Shown here: positions 20,473 through 28,921 of the stretch, one piece after another | Layout: each line of letters starts with the position of its first letter | How positions within the stretch are numbered: position 1 is the stretch's first letter | Assembly: GCA_003332265.1 (NCBI GenBank) | Contig: QPGA01000010.1 | Span: 41,549 to 105,548, forward strand | Direction: 5' to 3' | DNA length: 64,000 nt | Origin: Candidatus Accumulibacter meliphilus | GTDB taxonomy: Bacteria > Pseudomonadota > Gammaproteobacteria > Burkholderiales > Rhodocyclaceae | Made by a program: the position numbers and the translations under genes | Notes under the pieces: model-generated | The model's input: only the letters and a program-made list of their open reading frames with translations | Told to the model about the DNA's origin: nothing | Databases searched by the model: none

Positions 20473-20500
20473 CGAGGCCCGCGGATTTCTCCGCGGCCTC
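20473..20500. terminator. Hairpin between the convergent amt and GxxExxY genes
   Basis: GAGGCCCGCGGA and TCCGCGGCCTC can pair as an 11-bp stem with one bulged C and a short TTTC loop. No clear T tract follows. It lies 23 bases after the amt stop and probably serves as a terminator. Confidence 0.5.
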
Positions 20501-20511
20501 GTGCCGCTGGA

Positions 20512-20913
20512 TTAGCCTTCCGCGTGCCCGGCTCGGGCGGGCGAATGCGTCCAAACCAGGCGCTTGTGCTCCAGGCTTCGTCCGCCAAAATTCAGGAGCA
20601 AGCCGCGCGCTCGACCACTGGCTTTCAGGTAATTGATAACTTGCGACTCCTCGCGAGTCGTCAGACGTTCAAGAGCCTTCACCTCAACGATGACTTCATC
20701 AAAGCAAAGAAAGTCTGCCCGATACCCCGTATTGAGCCTTTGCCCGCGATAGCGAATCGGCAACTCCACCTCACGAGCGAACGGAACGGCGCACTTCATG
20801 AACTCAACAGCCAAGGCTTCCTGATAGACCGCCTCAAGAAAACCGTGCCCAAGTTCACGATGCACGGACATGGCCGCACCAATAATCGCAAAGCTCTGCT
20901 CATCACCACTCAT
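20512..20913 (-). CDS. GxxExxY protein (PD-(D/E)XK-like)
   Basis: This 133-residue protein has the family-defining motif in HRELGHGFLEAVYQEAL (G-x-x-E-x-x-Y). It also has a nuclease-like core, GYRADFLCFDEVIVEVKAL, with the Asp and the Glu-x-Lys expected of a PD-(D/E)XK fold, ending in GLLLNFGGRSLEHKRLVW. GxxExxY proteins are widespread in environmental bacteria, often multicopy, with no known function. The ATG at 20913 has GGAAGGG upstream. A longer frame beginning near 20994 runs through the adjoining repeat array and I reject it. The 170-bp repeats start about 15 bases upstream of this start, so the promoter must lie in or beyond them. Confidence 0.85.
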   Translation of the reverse strand: MSGDEQSFAIIGAAMSVHRELGHGFLEAVYQEALAVEFMKCAVPFAREVELPIRYRGQRLNTGYRADFLCFDEVIVEVKALERLTTREESQVINYLKASGRARGLLLNFGGRSLEHKRLVWTHSPARAGHAEG

Positions 20914-20927
20914 AAAAGCCCTTCCAT

Positions 20928-21860
20928 ATCCACAGATTAAATCCGACAAGCAACCCTCCTTGAATCTGCGAGAATCTGCGTAATCTGCGGACAAATCAAG
21001 CCCTTAAAACCAGCCCTTCGTCGCTCGCTTAGACCTCCTTCGCGCTGCACGGACATCACCTCTCAAAAAAACAGAGATATCCGCAGATTACGCAGATTTC
21101 CACAGATTAAGTTCGACAAGCACGAGCTCTTGAATCTGCGAGAATCTGCGTAATCTGCGGACAAATCAAGCCCTTAAAATCCGCCCTTTGTCGCTCGCTT
21201 AGACCTCTTTCGCGCTGCACGGACATCACCTCTCAAAAAAACAGAGATATCCGCAGATTACGCAGATTTCCGCAGATTAAGTCCAACCAGCAGGGGTTCT
21301 TGAATCTGCGAGAATCTGCGTAATCTGCGGACAAATCAAGCCCTTAAAACCAGCCCTTCGTCGCTCGCTTAGACCTCCTTCGCGCTGCACGGACATCACC
21401 TCTCAAAACAACAGAAATATCCGCAGATTACGCAGATTTCCACAGATTAAGTTCGACAAGCACGAGCTCTTGAATCTGCGAGAATCTGCGTAATCTGCGG
21501 ACAAATCAAGCCCTTAAAATCCGCCCTTCGTCGCTCGCTTAGACCTCTTTCGCGCTGCACGGACATCACCGCTCAAAAAAACAGAGATATCCGCAGATTA
21601 CGCAGATTTCCGCAGATTAAGTCCAACCAGCAGGGCTTCTTGAATCTGCGAGAATCTGCGTAATCTGCGGACAAATCAAGCCCTTAAAACCAGCCCTTCG
21701 TCGCTCGCTTAGACCTCCTTCGCGCTGCACGGACATCACCGCTCAAAAAAACAGAGATATCCGCAGATTACGCAGATTTCCGCAGATTGGATCTGACAAG
21801 CAACGCTTCTTGAATCTGCGGACAAATCAAGCCCCGAAAATCGGCTCTTCGTCGCAATCC
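20928..21860. repeat. Tandem array of a 170-bp repeat, five full units plus partial ends
   Basis: The segment TGAATCTGCGAGAATCTGCG recurs at 20961, 21131, 21301, 21471 and 21641, exactly 170 bases apart. A sixth copy at 21811 lacks 20 bases. Each unit carries a perfect 19-bp inverted pair, AATCTGCGTAATCTGCGGA (20973-20991 in the first unit) and its complement (21080-21098), separated by 88 bases. Units alternate in their variants (units 1, 3 and 5 read CCAGCCCTT..CCTCCTT; units 2 and 4 read TCCGCCCTT..CCTCTTT), so the higher-order period is 340 bp. No open frame in it looks real. It directly abuts the GxxExxY start. Confidence 0.97.
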
Positions 21861-22011
21861 GAGGCTGCTGGTTGCCGCCGCAAGCAGCGGCGGCAAACAC
21901 GCGCCCCGAAGCACGCTGGCTGTCCGGGTAGAACTTCTCCGCCGATACGCCTATCATTACGCGACATTTCACAACCATTTGTGACGGCAGGGCGTGACAG
22001 CCAGGAAAGAG

Positions 22012-22137
22012 ATGAAGAAGGCCGAACCTGAGGCCGCGGGGTCGCGGCAGCGCTACGCGATTGCCACCACCGAGCGGCTGAACGAAGCGACGACGTTCCA
22101 ACTACTGATGGCTGCTGCCCATGTGCAGCCAGGATAA
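22012..22137 (+). CDS. Possible 41-residue leader protein upstream of the GGDEF-EAL gene
   Basis: A short frame begins MKKAEPEAAGSRQRYAIATT after a good ribosome-binding site (AGGAAAGAG, 5 bases upstream). It ends at 22137, inside the start of the following diguanylate cyclase/phosphodiesterase gene (22121). The overlap would couple translation of the two. No domain is recognisable in it. It may alternatively be the remnant of an N-terminal region that once belonged to the downstream gene. Confidence 0.35.
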   Translation: MKKAEPEAAGSRQRYAIATTERLNEATTFQLLMAAAHVQPG

Positions 22138-24466
22138 ACGTCCTCCACCCTGCCCGGCTTCCCCGTCAAACGAGCAACCGGACGGCGAGCAGACGCTGCG
22201 CCTCGCTGCCGAAGAGCAACTAGAGGAAAAAGCGGCGCAGGTGTCGCCAGACATCGAGGCCGCCTGGCCGGACGCGGCACGCCATCTCCTCTACGAACTA
22301 CGCGTTCACCAGACCGAATTGGAGATGCAGAACGAAGAACTGCGCCGGGTGCAGCTGGAACTCGACGCGACCCGCGCACGCTATTTCGACATCTATGATC
22401 TGGCGCCGGTGGGCTACTGCACTTTGAGCGAGCAGGGGCTGATCCTGGAGGCCAACCTCACCGCCGCGACTTTGCTGGGCGTCGCCCGCGCCGAACTGGC
22501 CAGGCAGCGCATCAGCCGCTTCATTCTGAAAGCAGACCAGGACATTTTCTACCTGCACCGCAGGCAGCTTGTGGCAGACGGTCAGCGGCAGTCGTGCGAG
22601 TTACGCCTGGTGAACTTTGAAGGTACGCAATTCTGGGCGCAGCTGGAGACGGTTGCCGCACAGGACGCCGATGGCGCGCGCGTACTGCGCACCGTGATCA
22701 GCGACATCACGCTGCGCAAACAGACCGAGGCCGAGCTGCGCATCGCCGCCGTCGCCTTCCAATCGCAGCAGGGCATGCTAGTGACCGACGCCAATCGGGT
22801 AATCCTGCGCGTCAACCAGGCGTTCACCCGAATGACCGGCTACAGCGCAGAGGAAGCCGTCGGCCAGACACCGTTCATGCTCGAATCGGGCCGTCACGAT
22901 GCCGACTTCTACCGCGCCATGTGGACGTCGATCGACCGCAAGGGCTTCTGGCAAGGGGAAATCTGGGACCGGCGCAAGGATGGCGAAGTCTATCCAAAGT
23001 GGCTGACCATCTCGGCGGTGAAGGATGGTGACGGCGCCGTAACCAATTACGTCGGCATGCAATACGACATCACGGAACGTAAGCGCGCCGAGGAGAGAAT
23101 AGAGGAGTTGGCCTTCTTTGATTCTCTTACCCATTTACCCAACCGCACGCTCTTGCGCGATCACCTGAAACAGGCCATGACCGCGGGGCAGCGCAGCAAG
23201 ACTTTCGGTGCGCTGCTGTTCGTCGACCTCGATCACTTCAAGACGCTGAACGACACCCGGGGGCACCACCAGGGTGACCTCCTGCTGCAGGCAGTGGCGC
23301 AACGTCTCACCGCCAGCGTCCGCGAATCTGACACGGTGGCCCGGATCGGCGGTGACGAGTTCGTGGTCATCATGGGAAACCTGCACGGCACGATGGAAGA
23401 GGCCGTCGCACAGACCAAGCTTGTCGGCGCGAAGATTCTTGCTGCCCTCAATCAACCCTATCGGCTCGACGATGTCGATCAGCACAGCACCGCGAGCATC
23501 GGCGCCACCTTCTTTTGGGGCCTGGAAACCTCCAGCGACGACTTGCTCAGGCAAGCCGATCTCGCCATGTACAAAGCCAAGGCCGCCGGCCGCAACGCGC
23601 TGCATTTCTTTGACCCGGCAATGCAGGCGGTCGTCTTCGAGCACGCGGTCCTGGAAGCGGGGCTGCGCCAGGCCATCCGGGAAAACCGCCTGGTGCTGCA
23701 CTATCAGGCGCAGGTGGCCGCCGATGGCCGGGTCAGAGGAAGCGAAGTGCTGCTCCGCTGGCAACACCCGGAACGCGGCCTGCTGGCACCCGGCGAGTTC
23801 ATTCCACTGGCCGAGGCTACGCACCTGATCGTGCCTCTGGGCTATTGGGTGCTGGAGACCGCGTGCCTGCAGTTGGCAGCATGGGCAAGCCGAGCAGAGA
23901 TGGCGCCGCTCACGGTGGCGGTGAATGTCAGCGCACAACAGTTCCGGGAGCGCGACTTTGTAGACCGGGTCCTGGCGATACTGACGCGCACAGGTGCCGA
24001 CCCGAAGCGGCTCAGCCTGGAGCTGACGGAGAGTCTATTGGTGGAGCACGCGGAGGACAGCATCGAGAAGATGTTGGCGCTCAAAGCCAGAGGCGTGGGC
24101 TTCTCGCTCGATGATTTCGGTACCGGCTATTCCTCGCTTTCCTGCCTGAAACGCCTGCCGCTGAATCAGCTGAAGATCGACCAGTCGTTTGTACGCGATA
24201 TCCTCAGCGACCCCACCGACGCCGAGATTGCCAGGATCGTCGTTGCCCTGGCGCGCAGCCGTGCCCTGGAGGTGATCGCCGAGGGAGTGGAAACACAGGC
24301 ACAAAGAGATTATCTGGAGGATTCCGGGTGCTATCTCTATCAGGGCAACTTCTTTAGCCAGCCCCTGCCGCCAGAGGGTTTCGAGGCCTATGTGCAGCGC
24401 GGAAGTCATGACCGTCCCGCCTCTTTTCCGGCCTTTCTGCCGCCCGGGGAGAAAGGAGTTTCGTGA
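22121..24466 (+). CDS. PAS-PAS-GGDEF-EAL cyclic-di-GMP signalling protein
   Basis: This 781-residue cytoplasmic protein has two PAS domains (about 85-200 and 205-330; RYFDIYDLAPVGYCTLSEQG and VTDANRVILRVNQAFTRMTGY). A GGDEF domain follows (about 330-495; LPNRTLL, intact IGGDEF near residue 407) and then an EAL domain (515-765). The EAL signature reads EVLLRW instead of EALLRW near residue 540, but ELTESLL, SLDDFGTGYSSL and the late EGVET are intact. Both activities are therefore possible. There are no membrane segments. The start overlaps a small upstream frame. The following histidine kinase begins 22 bases later, suggesting one signalling operon that could control matrix production. Confidence 0.93.
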   Translation: MCSQDKRPPPCPASPSNEQPDGEQTLRLAAEEQLEEKAAQVSPDIEAAWPDAARHLLYELRVHQTELEMQNEELRRVQLELDATRARYFDIYDLAPVGYCTLSEQGLILEANLTAATLLGVARAELARQRISRFILKADQDIFYLHRRQLVADGQRQSCELRLVNFEGTQFWAQLETVAAQDADGARVLRTVISDITLRKQTEAELRIAAVAFQSQQGMLVTDANRVILRVNQAFTRMTGYSAEEAVGQTPFMLESGRHDADFYRAMWTSIDRKGFWQGEIWDRRKDGEVYPKWLTISAVKDGDGAVTNYVGMQYDITERKRAEERIEELAFFDSLTHLPNRTLLRDHLKQAMTAGQRSKTFGALLFVDLDHFKTLNDTRGHHQGDLLLQAVAQRLTASVRESDTVARIGGDEFVVIMGNLHGTMEEAVAQTKLVGAKILAALNQPYRLDDVDQHSTASIGATFFWGLETSSDDLLRQADLAMYKAKAAGRNALHFFDPAMQAVVFEHAVLEAGLRQAIRENRLVLHYQAQVAADGRVRGSEVLLRWQHPERGLLAPGEFIPLAEATHLIVPLGYWVLETACLQLAAWASRAEMAPLTVAVNVSAQQFRERDFVDRVLAILTRTGADPKRLSLELTESLLVEHAEDSIEKMLALKARGVGFSLDDFGTGYSSLSCLKRLPLNQLKIDQSFVRDILSDPTDAEIARIVVALARSRALEVIAEGVETQAQRDYLEDSGCYLYQGNFFSQPLPPEGFEAYVQRGSHDRPASFPAFLPPGEKGVS

Positions 24467-24488
24467 ATCAGCATCAGAAGGAGCAAGC

Positions 24489-25613
24489 ATGCCGCCAAGC
24501 AAGCGAGAGGAAACAAGCCGCGTTGATCTGATCGTCGGCGGACTTGAGTATCTGGCGCAGGGTTTCAGCATTTTCGACAGCGAGCTGCGTTTGGTGACCT
24601 GCAACCGGCGCTTTCTCGAACTGCTCGGTTTTCCCGAGGACATGGGAAGCATCGGCCGGCCGCTCGCCGATTTTTTCCGCTTCAACGCCGAGCGCGGCGA
24701 CTACGGTCCAGGCGATATCGAGGAACAGGTCGAGGAGCGTATCGTCCTGGCGAGCAAGGCCGAGGCGCATTGCTTCGAGCGCGTGCGACCGAATGGCACG
24801 GTGCTCGAAGTGCGCGGCACCCCCTTGCCGGATGGCGGCTTCGTCACGACCTATAGCGATGTCACCGAACGCAAGACCTGGGAAGAAAACCTGCAGGCAG
24901 CGAAACAGAAAGCGGAGGAAGCGAACCAGGCCAAGTCGGCCTTTCTCAACATGGTCACCCACGACCTGCGCACCCCGCTGACGTCGATTCGCTCCTTCGC
25001 CGAGATCCTCAGCGACGACGCCGAGATCGGCAGCGAGCAGCGAAAGGAGTTTCTCGGCATCATCAATAGCGAGTGCCTGCGTCTGGTACGCATGCTCAAC
25101 GACCTGCTTGATTTTGCGAAGATCGAGGCCGGGCGCATGGATTGGTGCATCGACGACCTCGACGCCGCGGAACTGCTGCAGTCGGCGGTCACGTCGATGA
25201 CACCGATGTTTGCCGAGAAGCAGGTCGCGCTCGAATTGAACCTACCGGCGCAGGCCCCGCGCATCGCCGCTGACCGTGATCGCCTGACGCAGGTGATCAT
25301 CAACCTGCTCTCAAATGCCTGGAAGTTCGCAGCCGAGAACAGCGGCCGTGTTCGCGTCTGCCTTGATTGCCAGGCCAGCGAAGCAAGAGTCTCGGTCATC
25401 GACAACGGTCCGGGAATTGCCGCCGAAAAACACGACGAAGTCTTCGAGGAGTTCCGCCAGCTAGTCAGCGCCAACGCCACCCACCCCGCCGGTACGGGAC
25501 TCGGCCTGGCGATCTGCCGGCGCATCGTCGATCATCTCGGCGGACGCATCTGGGTGGAAAGTACGCCACCGGACGGCGCGACCTTCCGCTTCACCATCCC
25601 CTACAGCCGCTGA
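24489..25613 (+). CDS. PAS domain sensor histidine kinase
   Basis: This 374-residue soluble kinase has an N-terminal PAS domain of the PAS-7 type (GLEYLAQGFSIFDSELRLVTCNRRFLELLG) and a short linker. The HisKA domain contains the phospho-acceptor box FLNMVTHDLRTPLTSIRSFAE. The HATPase domain has N (INLLSNAWKFA), G1 (VIDNGPGIA), F and G2 (GTGLGLAICRRIV) boxes. No transmembrane segments are visible, so it senses a cytoplasmic cue. No response regulator is adjacent. It follows the GGDEF-EAL gene by 22 bases with AAGGAG before the ATG and is convergent with the dlt-like operon. Confidence 0.93.
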   Translation: MPPSKREETSRVDLIVGGLEYLAQGFSIFDSELRLVTCNRRFLELLGFPEDMGSIGRPLADFFRFNAERGDYGPGDIEEQVEERIVLASKAEAHCFERVRPNGTVLEVRGTPLPDGGFVTTYSDVTERKTWEENLQAAKQKAEEANQAKSAFLNMVTHDLRTPLTSIRSFAEILSDDAEIGSEQRKEFLGIINSECLRLVRMLNDLLDFAKIEAGRMDWCIDDLDAAELLQSAVTSMTPMFAEKQVALELNLPAQAPRIAADRDRLTQVIINLLSNAWKFAAENSGRVRVCLDCQASEARVSVIDNGPGIAAEKHDEVFEEFRQLVSANATHPAGTGLGLAICRRIVDHLGGRIWVESTPPDGATFRFTIPYSR

Positions 25614-25634
25614 CTCGCTGGCCCGAAACCTCGG

Positions 25635-27092
25635 TCAGCCGACGCCGAAAAGACTGGCCAGAAAAGAGCAACGATCAAGCAGCGTGTGGCGGCGCGATTC
25701 GTCGCTGAAGACGTGCAGGCAGACGACGAAGCCCCAGACGGTGAGGAAGGACCACAGCCTTCCCGCGAGCGTCGGCGAGGGCCTGTAGCCGGCATTCGCA
25801 CGCACCTGAGAAATCCCGATACCGGTCGCCAGAATCACGCAATAGAAGGCGTAACTGGCAAACGACACCAGCGACCCCGACAAGCCCATCGTCGCCACCA
25901 GGTCGACTTCGCGAACAAAGTGGAAAATGGCATTGCCGACCCCAGCGGCCATGAAGGTCGCGAAGAACATGCGCAGGCGTGGATGCTTGCGAAACACCCG
26001 GAAAAAAGTCGGTACGAAGAAGAAGTCGACCAGCAACTCCTTGAAGTAGTAGGAAAAGCGATTGAAGTACTCGATCAGGGTCCGTGCTTCGAGTGGTCGC
26101 CAGGTGGCGCGCGGCAAGCGGAAGCCGGCCAGCCGTGCGCCGCCGATGAAAAGATGTCCCCAGTACGCCGTCCGCAGACAGAACTTGGCCGTAGACCAGA
26201 CCACAGCCGACCAGCCAAGTACGACCGGGAAAGCCTGGCCATCCAGATAGGCGCTCAGGGCACGTTCGACACTGGGGATATTCAGTTGCTCTTCGCAAAG
26301 CCAGGTCAGCACCATTTTCAGGCCCAGCAAGAGGTTCGACCAGAGCAGCAACTTGACGCCCTTGATTTGCGTGACCGCCAGGTCTGCCGGCGTTTTCGAC
26401 AAGGTCTTGCGCAGGAAGCCGGCGCCCTTGCCAAACGGAATCGACGAAGGCCCACCCCAGAAGGGATGGAAAGTTCCCAACTGAAAAAGGTCCGGACTAC
26501 GGTCGCGCGCACGCTGGTCGACAATGGCATAGGCCAGGAACCAGATATACGGTGTGTACACGCTCAGGAAAGACCACAGCGCAAGCCGCGGCAGGCCATG
26601 CAGCAAGTCCAGCGAGGTCAGCCCGCATAAAGTGACGTAGAGGGCCAGCAAGGCGATGACAGGTCGCCGCGCCAGAATGAAACTCTTGTGCTTGCGTACG
26701 GCCATCAACGCCGACCACGAGAAAATCATGAACGTAATCAGCGCCAGATGCGCAAGCAGCAAGGTGGAAACATTGCCGACGCCTTCCTGCGCGGCGACCA
26801 CGGCGATATTTTCCTCGATCGCCGTTTCGGACAAGCAGAGGGCGGAAAATGCCATCGCGTAGGTCGCGGCAAAGAGGATCAGATTGCGCTGCTTCTCCCG
26901 GTAGGCGAAGGCCATCGCCGCGCCGACAACGAAAGCGGCTTCCCACCAGGAGTTGTAGCTCGACACCGCCAACACGGCGACGGCAAACAGCAGCACCCGG
27001 CCGCGAACCGTCTGCGCCAAAGCGACAAGCTGCTGGCGTTCATCAATGGCCAGAAAATTGCGCAGAGCCGAGCGGCCCGGAGTGACACTCAT
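25635..27092 (-). CDS. MBOAT-like multipass membrane protein, second paralogue of the dlt-like operon
   Basis: This 485-residue integral membrane protein has about 10-11 hydrophobic segments. It is closely similar along its whole length to the other large membrane protein of the operon (27404-28921). The C-terminal half matches the layout of membrane-bound O-acyltransferases such as DltB. A loop WRPLEARTLIEYFNRFSYYFKE corresponds to the DltB re-entrant motif before the active site, and a helix ending AGVGNAIFHF carries a histidine (about residue 391) where MBOAT proteins have their conserved His. In this paralogue the first-loop His of the sister (NRFHYYF) is Ser (NRFSYYF). It starts 57 bases after the carrier protein gene. 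The specific substrate is unknown. Confidence 0.8.
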   Translation of the reverse strand: MSVTPGRSALRNFLAIDERQQLVALAQTVRGRVLLFAVAVLAVSSYNSWWEAAFVVGAAMAFAYREKQRNLILFAATYAMAFSALCLSETAIEENIAVVAAQEGVGNVSTLLLAHLALITFMIFSWSALMAVRKHKSFILARRPVIALLALYVTLCGLTSLDLLHGLPRLALWSFLSVYTPYIWFLAYAIVDQRARDRSPDLFQLGTFHPFWGGPSSIPFGKGAGFLRKTLSKTPADLAVTQIKGVKLLLWSNLLLGLKMVLTWLCEEQLNIPSVERALSAYLDGQAFPVVLGWSAVVWSTAKFCLRTAYWGHLFIGGARLAGFRLPRATWRPLEARTLIEYFNRFSYYFKELLVDFFFVPTFFRVFRKHPRLRMFFATFMAAGVGNAIFHFVREVDLVATMGLSGSLVSFASYAFYCVILATGIGISQVRANAGYRPSPTLAGRLWSFLTVWGFVVCLHVFSDESRRHTLLDRCSFLASLFGVG

Positions 27093-27149
27093 GCAGAAAG
27101 CGGGCCGTTGCCGACCTCGATCTTCTTCGCGGCGCCTGCCAATCTGGAA

Positions 27150-27404
27150 TCAAGCACCTGCATTGGCATCGACGAAGGCTGCGATTTCGTCAAGGGAATC
27201 AATCAGGCTGACATCGAAGTCGACCGTCGAGAAATCCAGCCCAAAAGCCTCTTCCAGCTGCATCACCAACTGCATCATGGAGAAGGAATCGAGCCGACCA
27301 CTGACGAAGAGCGACTCACTGTCGTTCAGCTCGCCCTGGTCACCATGCTTTTCCAAAGCTTCCTTGAGAAACTTGCGCAACTTCAACTTGCCATCACTGT
27401 TCAT
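27150..27404 (-). CDS. Acyl/peptidyl carrier protein
   Basis: This 84-residue acidic helical protein has the phosphopantetheine attachment site in SGRLDSFSMMQLVMQLEEAFG; Ser40 is the expected modified residue. Its size and D-S-F-S motif resemble DltC and stand-alone peptidyl carrier proteins more than the fatty-acid AcpP (DSLD). It lies between two MBOAT-like genes, overlapping the upstream one by a single base (TAATG), in an operon with an adenylation enzyme. By analogy with DltC it should accept the activated acid as a thioester and present it to the MBOAT partners at the inner membrane. Confidence 0.92.
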   Translation of the reverse strand: MNSDGKLKLRKFLKEALEKHGDQGELNDSESLFVSGRLDSFSMMQLVMQLEEAFGLDFSTVDFDVSLIDSLDEIAAFVDANAGA

Positions 27405-28921
27405 TAGATCACTCCAAAAAGACTACCGAGAAAAGCGAGTCGCTCACCAATGCTGTGGCTGCGCGAGCCATCGCTGAAAATATGCAGACAGACGACGAAA
27501 GACCAGACGAAAAGGAAAGACCGAAGCCGCCCCGCAAGGCTCAACGAGGGCTTGAAGCCCATGCTCATGCGCACTTGCGAGAGGCCGAGACCGGTTGCCA
27601 GGACCAGGCAGTAGAAAGCGTAGCTCTCGAAAGTCACTAGCGCCCCGCCAAGGCCGATCGTCGCAATCAGGTCGATATCGCGAATAAAGTGCCAGATGGC
27701 ATTGCCAACGCCTGCGGCCATGAAGGTCGCAAAGAACAGGCGCAGCCGCGGATGGCCGCGAAACACCTTGAAGAAAGTGGGCACGAAGAAGAAATCGACC
27801 AGCAGTTCCTTGAAGTAATAGTGAAAACGGTTGAAGTACTCCATCAAGGTCTTCGAGCCGAGCGGACGCCAGGTACTGCGCGGCAGCCTGAAACCCGCCA
27901 GCCGTGCGACCCCAATGAAAAGATGCCCCCAGAAGGCAATCTGCAAGGAGAACTTCGCGGTGGACAGAATCACCGCTGCCCAGGCATAGGGCAGCGAATG
28001 CGACTGCCCGGCCAGGAAAGCATCCTGTGCGCCCTCCAGACCGGGGACCCGCAGTTGCTCCTGGAACGCCCAGACCAGGCCGATTTTCATGGCCAGCAAG
28101 ACATTGGCCCACAGCAGCAACTTGACGCCCTTGATCTGCGTGACGGCCAGGTCTTCCGGCGACTTGGCAAAAGTCTTCCTGAGGAAGGCCGCGCCCTTGC
28201 CGAAGGGCAGAAAAGTAGGCGACCAGAAGGGCCGCAGTACGCCCATCTGGAAAATCGGCGGACTCGCATCGCGTGAGCGCTGATCGGCCAGGGCGTAGGC
28301 CAGAAACCAGAGGTAGGGCGTGAACACGATGAGCAGTGACCACAGGAGGACGCGCGGCAGGCCGTTGATCACGCTCAGCGAACAGAGCCCGCAGAGGACG
28401 GCCTCGATGCCCAGCAAGGCGAGCATCGGACGACGCGCAACGAACAGGCTCTTGTCGCGGCGGCTCAGTTCCAGGACGCTCCACGCGCCGACAAAAACAA
28501 CCGCCATCGCCAGCAGGCCGAGCGCCAGTGGCGACACGTCATGAACGTTTTCCACGGCCATCATCGCGCGGATGTTGTCCTGGATAGCATTCTGCGAAAG
28601 GCACAAGGCGAGCAGCGCGGCCGTCCAGGTGCCGCCGAGGAGGATCCAGTTGCGATACCTCGGCAGGCGCGCATAGGCCATTGCCAGGCCGACCAACAGG
28701 GCCGCCTGCCACCGGTCCTCGAAGCTGGAAACGGCGAGCACGGCGACCAGGAAGATCACCAGCTGCCCAAGCCAGGTCTGCGCGGCAAGGACGAGGGGCT
28801 CACGTTCGTCGATGGCCAGCAGGTCGCGCAGATTTTTCTTCCCGAAGCAGGCACGAAGCCGAGCTGGCTGTGCTTCCTCGGCGGACTCGTCGCCACTCTG
28901 CACCGCCGACGGCAGGCTCAT
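27404..28921 (-). CDS. MBOAT-like multipass membrane protein, first paralogue of the dlt-like operon
   Basis: This is a 505-residue integral membrane protein with a 40-residue cytoplasmic N-terminus and about 10-11 hydrophobic segments. The DltB/MBOAT-like stretch is WRPLGSKTLMEYFNRFHYYFKE followed by LLVDFFFVPTFF, and a helix FMAAGVGNAIWHF ends in the candidate catalytic His (residue 411). The tract preceding it, VTQIKGVKLLLWANVLL, is also shared with the sister gene. It overlaps the adenylation gene by 4 bases (ATGA) and the carrier gene by 1 base, so all are tightly coupled. MBOAT proteins transfer acyl groups across or within membranes. Here the donor would be the charged carrier protein and the acceptor a cell-surface polymer, by inference. 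Confidence 0.82.
   Translation of the reverse strand: MSLPSAVQSGDESAEEAQPARLRACFGKKNLRDLLAIDEREPLVLAAQTWLGQLVIFLVAVLAVSSFEDRWQAALLVGLAMAYARLPRYRNWILLGGTWTAALLALCLSQNAIQDNIRAMMAVENVHDVSPLALGLLAMAVVFVGAWSVLELSRRDKSLFVARRPMLALLGIEAVLCGLCSLSVINGLPRVLLWSLLIVFTPYLWFLAYALADQRSRDASPPIFQMGVLRPFWSPTFLPFGKGAAFLRKTFAKSPEDLAVTQIKGVKLLLWANVLLAMKIGLVWAFQEQLRVPGLEGAQDAFLAGQSHSLPYAWAAVILSTAKFSLQIAFWGHLFIGVARLAGFRLPRSTWRPLGSKTLMEYFNRFHYYFKELLVDFFFVPTFFKVFRGHPRLRLFFATFMAAGVGNAIWHFIRDIDLIATIGLGGALVTFESYAFYCLVLATGLGLSQVRMSMGFKPSLSLAGRLRSFLFVWSFVVCLHIFSDGSRSHSIGERLAFLGSLFGVI

Noticed and set aside
20914-20994. Longer N-terminus for the GxxExxY protein (start near 20994)
   Set aside because: The extra 27 residues are encoded by the repeat unit and have no family similarity; the ATG at 20913 has a good ribosome-binding site.
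20973-21860. CRISPR-like array in the repeat region
   Set aside because: The repeat is 170 bp and the whole unit, including the stretch between the short motifs, is repeated. There are no unique spacers and no cas genes nearby.
21736-22101. 121-codon minus-strand frame across the end of the repeat array
   Set aside because: It reads through repeat sequence with no motif and no ribosome-binding site, and is low-complexity in character.
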